Below, piece by piece: positions 36,744 to 39,005 of a stretch of DNA of 39,005 bases. A program made the position numbers and the translations under genes. The notes beneath the pieces were generated by a model that saw only the letters and a list, made by a program, of their open reading frames with translations, had not been told where the DNA came from and searched no databases. The stretch covers positions 1-39,005 of the forward strand of contig JAAYVK010000074.1 in NCBI GenBank assembly GCA_012517195.1. The letters are read 5' to 3'. Within the stretch, counting starts at the first letter, position 1. Each line of letters begins with the position of its first letter. This DNA comes from Synergistaceae bacterium (lineage in GTDB: Bacteria; Synergistota; Synergistia; Synergistales; 79-D21).

Positions 36744-36785
36744 TGGCCGGATGCCCGCCGAAATCTTTTCGGCGGGTGCCGGCCA
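36744..36785 (+). promoter_or_regulatory. large imperfect inverted repeat after grdD overlapping the next promoter
   Basis: GGCCGG..CCCGCCGAA/TTCGGCGGG..CCGGCC with no U-tract, directly followed by TTATAAT. Confidence 0.5.
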
Positions 36786-36788
36786 TGT

Positions 36789-36794
36789 TATAAT
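36789..36794 (+). promoter_or_regulatory. putative -10 (TATAAT) for the AGCS symporter gene
   Basis: CCATGTTATAATCATG; -35 region not canonical and embedded in the inverted repeat. Confidence 0.45.
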
Positions 36795-36939
36795 CATGAA
36801 AATATTAAATATACCGTATTCGAGCCGTTTGAAAGGGGGGATCCGGAGCAGGCCTGAAATGAGGGCAAAGATGTGCATAGTCCTTGTTCCGAGGCATTTT
36901 TGAAGGGGGAAATCATAAGAAGGAGGGGGATTTGAGGTT

Positions 36940-38331
36940 ATGGAAGCGATTATGAAGATCAACGGCGTTATCAATGGAATCGTATGGGGACCCTGGATGC
37001 TGACCCTGCTTGTCGGAACGGGCGTTTACCTGACGCTGATACTGGGGCTCCCGCAGTTGCGGTATTTCTTCCTGATGTTCAAGGAAGTGTTCGGCAACCT
37101 GGGAAAGAAAAAGGAAGGCGAGGGAACCATTTCCTCCTTCGCGGCTCTTTCTACCGCCCTGGCATCGACGGTGGGTACAGGTAACATCGCCGGAGTGGCG
37201 ACGGCTCTTCACCTGGGCGGCCCCGGAGCGCTCTTCTGGATGCTGGTGTCAGCCGTTTTCGGCATGACCACGAAGATGTGCGAGGTTGCCCTGGCCGTCC
37301 ACTTCCGCGAGAAGGATCCCACCGGAAACTGGCGCGGAGGCACCATGTACATCCTCGAGAAAGGCGTGGGCCAGAAATGGCTTGCCTGGCTCTTCGCCCT
37401 GTTCGCTTTCTTTGCCTCTTTCGGGATCGGCTGCGCGGTCCAGGCGAACTCCACGGCGGAGGGCTTCAATCTCGGATTCGGCATTCCGAACATGTACACC
37501 GGGATCGCCATTGCGGTTCTGACCGGACTGGTCATCATCGGAGGGTTGAAGCGCATCTCTGACGTCACCACCTATCTTGTTCCCTTCATGGCCATCTTCT
37601 ACATCGTCGGCGGCGGCATCGTTGTTTTCACCCACGCCAGCGCGATTCCGATGGCGATCGGCAATGCTGTCAAGTATGCCTTCTCCGACCCGATGGCCCT
37701 GCCCGGCGCCCTGGCCGGGTGGTCGGTCAAGATTGCCCTGACGAAAGGGATTGCGCGAGGCGTCTTCTCCAACGAGGCGGGTCTCGGCTCCGCCCCCATG
37801 GTGCACGCAACGGCCGTGGTGGACCACCCGATGCGGCAGGGGATGTACGGACTTTTCGAAGTTTTCACTGACACGATTGTGATCTGCTCCCTGACCGCCC
37901 TGGCCATCCTGACCAGCGGCGTGCTCACCGGGCAGCCGGAGCTGACGGGTGCGAAGCTGTCCCTCTCCGCCTTCCAGACAGTTCTCGGTGGAACGGGCAC
38001 CATGATCCTTTCTGTCGGACTCGCCCTTTTCGCCTTCTCGACAATCCTGGGCTGGTACTGGTACGGCGAGACGGCTGCCGTCTACGTGTTCGGAGTGAAA
38101 TTCATCCCTGTCATGAAGGTCCTGTGGATTCTCTTTGTGATTCTGGGTGCTTCCGGGGAGGCCCTTGGCGGCGGTGCCGGGTTCCTGACGAACCTCTGGG
38201 ACCTTGCCGACACCCTGAACGGCCTGATGGCGATCCCCAACCTGATCGCCCTGCTGCTTCTCTCCGGAACATTGAGGAAGCTGGTGAAGGATTTCGACGA
38301 AAAGCGCCGTTCCGGAGCGCTGAAAGTCTAG
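36940..38331 (+). CDS. alanine/glycine:cation symporter (AGCS family)
   Basis: ALSTALASTVGTGNIAGVATALHLGGPGALFWMLVSA; GVFSNEAGLGSAPM. Confidence 0.95.
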   Translation: MEAIMKINGVINGIVWGPWMLTLLVGTGVYLTLILGLPQLRYFFLMFKEVFGNLGKKKEGEGTISSFAALSTALASTVGTGNIAGVATALHLGGPGALFWMLVSAVFGMTTKMCEVALAVHFREKDPTGNWRGGTMYILEKGVGQKWLAWLFALFAFFASFGIGCAVQANSTAEGFNLGFGIPNMYTGIAIAVLTGLVIIGGLKRISDVTTYLVPFMAIFYIVGGGIVVFTHASAIPMAIGNAVKYAFSDPMALPGALAGWSVKIALTKGIARGVFSNEAGLGSAPMVHATAVVDHPMRQGMYGLFEVFTDTIVICSLTALAILTSGVLTGQPELTGAKLSLSAFQTVLGGTGTMILSVGLALFAFSTILGWYWYGETAAVYVFGVKFIPVMKVLWILFVILGASGEALGGGAGFLTNLWDLADTLNGLMAIPNLIALLLLSGTLRKLVKDFDEKRRSGALKV

Positions 38332-38367
38332 GCAGCGATCCTCCGGGGCCGGAACCGGCCCAGTCCC

Positions 38368-38394
38368 GGCGGGGCAGGTTCAACCTGCCCCGCC
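38368..38394 (+). terminator. stem-loop between AGCS symporter and alr
   Basis: GGCGGGGCAGGT-TCA-ACCTGCCCCGCC followed by TTCCTC (weak U-tract). Confidence 0.6.
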
Positions 38395-38418
38395 TTCCTC
38401 ATGAGGAGGCGAAAGCCA

Positions 38419-39005
38419 GTGCAGTTCCGACCGACACGAATGGAAGTTTCGCTCGAAAATCTGAAATCAAACTTTGCAGCCGTGCGTGAATGGATCGGCC
38501 CGAAGGTGCAGCCGATCGCGGTTGTGAAGGCAAATGGATACGGAACGGGAATGATTCAGGCCGCTACCGCTTTTCGCGAAGCCGGGGCTCAGCGGTTCGC
38601 CGTGGCGATCCCTGAAGAGGCCCTGGAGCTTCGAGAAAATGGCTTTGGTGAACCAATTCTTGTCCTGGGAGCCTCGACGCCCTGTTCCGCCCTTGAGCTG
38701 GTCCGGCAGGATATCGCTGCTGCCTGCACGGACCTCGACTTCGCCCGGGCCATGAGTGAAGCTGCCGTTCGGCAGGGCAGGCCGGCCCGGATTCATTTGA
38801 AGATCGACACCGGGATGGGACGAATCGGTTTTCTGCCGGACCAGGTCCCTTCGGCCCTTAACGAAATCCTGGCCCTTCCCGGCCTGGAGATCGAAGGCGT
38901 CTTTACCCATTTCGCGACAGCGGATGAAATCAACCTTGACTATACGCGGTGGCAATTCCGCCGCTTCGGAGATGTTCTTGAACTTCTGCGGTCCCGAAAT
39001 GTCGG
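38419..39005 (+). CDS. alr: alanine racemase (truncated by window end)
   Basis: VQFRPTRMEVSLENLKSNFAAVREWIG...PIAVVKANGYGTG...IHLKIDTGMGRIGF...VFTHFATAD; no downstream stop in window; GTG start after GAGGAGGCG. Confidence 0.93.
   Translation, partial: MQFRPTRMEVSLENLKSNFAAVREWIGPKVQPIAVVKANGYGTGMIQAATAFREAGAQRFAVAIPEEALELRENGFGEPILVLGASTPCSALELVRQDIAAACTDLDFARAMSEAAVRQGRPARIHLKIDTGMGRIGFLPDQVPSALNEILALPGLEIEGVFTHFATADEINLDYTRWQFRRFGDVLELLRSRNV

Noticed and set aside
1-39005. CRISPR arrays, transposases, prophage or tRNA clusters
   Set aside because: No regular direct repeats, transposase-like proteins or tRNA-like cloverleaf recognised on reading both strands; exhaustive search not possible without tools.

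Overview
Chromosomal window from a moderately high-GC bacterium that encodes selenoproteins and ferments amino acids. Gene content resembles Synergistota or related anaerobes, but that placement is inference. The left two thirds is housekeeping: rpsF-ssb-rpsR, rplI-dnaB, glnN (type III GS), a queD-folE2 operon, B12-dependent RNR, sepF/divIVA, recG/recX, rny-ymdB-spoVS, and hypCDE on the minus strand. The right third is a complete glycine reductase operon (grdX-trxA-grdE-grdA-grdB-grdC-grdD), preceded by an NSS transporter and followed by an AGCS alanine/glycine symporter and alr. grdA and grdB each carry the expected in-frame UGA (Sec) and are split in the ORF track. The most interesting signal is a third in-frame UGA at codon 20 of grdX, the first gene of the operon. 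It is followed 11 nt later by a 7-bp stem-loop with SECIS-like geometry: 18 nt from UGA to apical loop, the same as the strong hairpin behind the grdB UGA. Upstream is a singlet glycine riboswitch whose expression platform appears to be a Shine-Dalgarno-sequestering hairpin. The leader may therefore integrate glycine and selenium sensing. A well-conserved NrdR box precedes nrdJ. No CRISPR, tRNA, rRNA or transposase was recognised.
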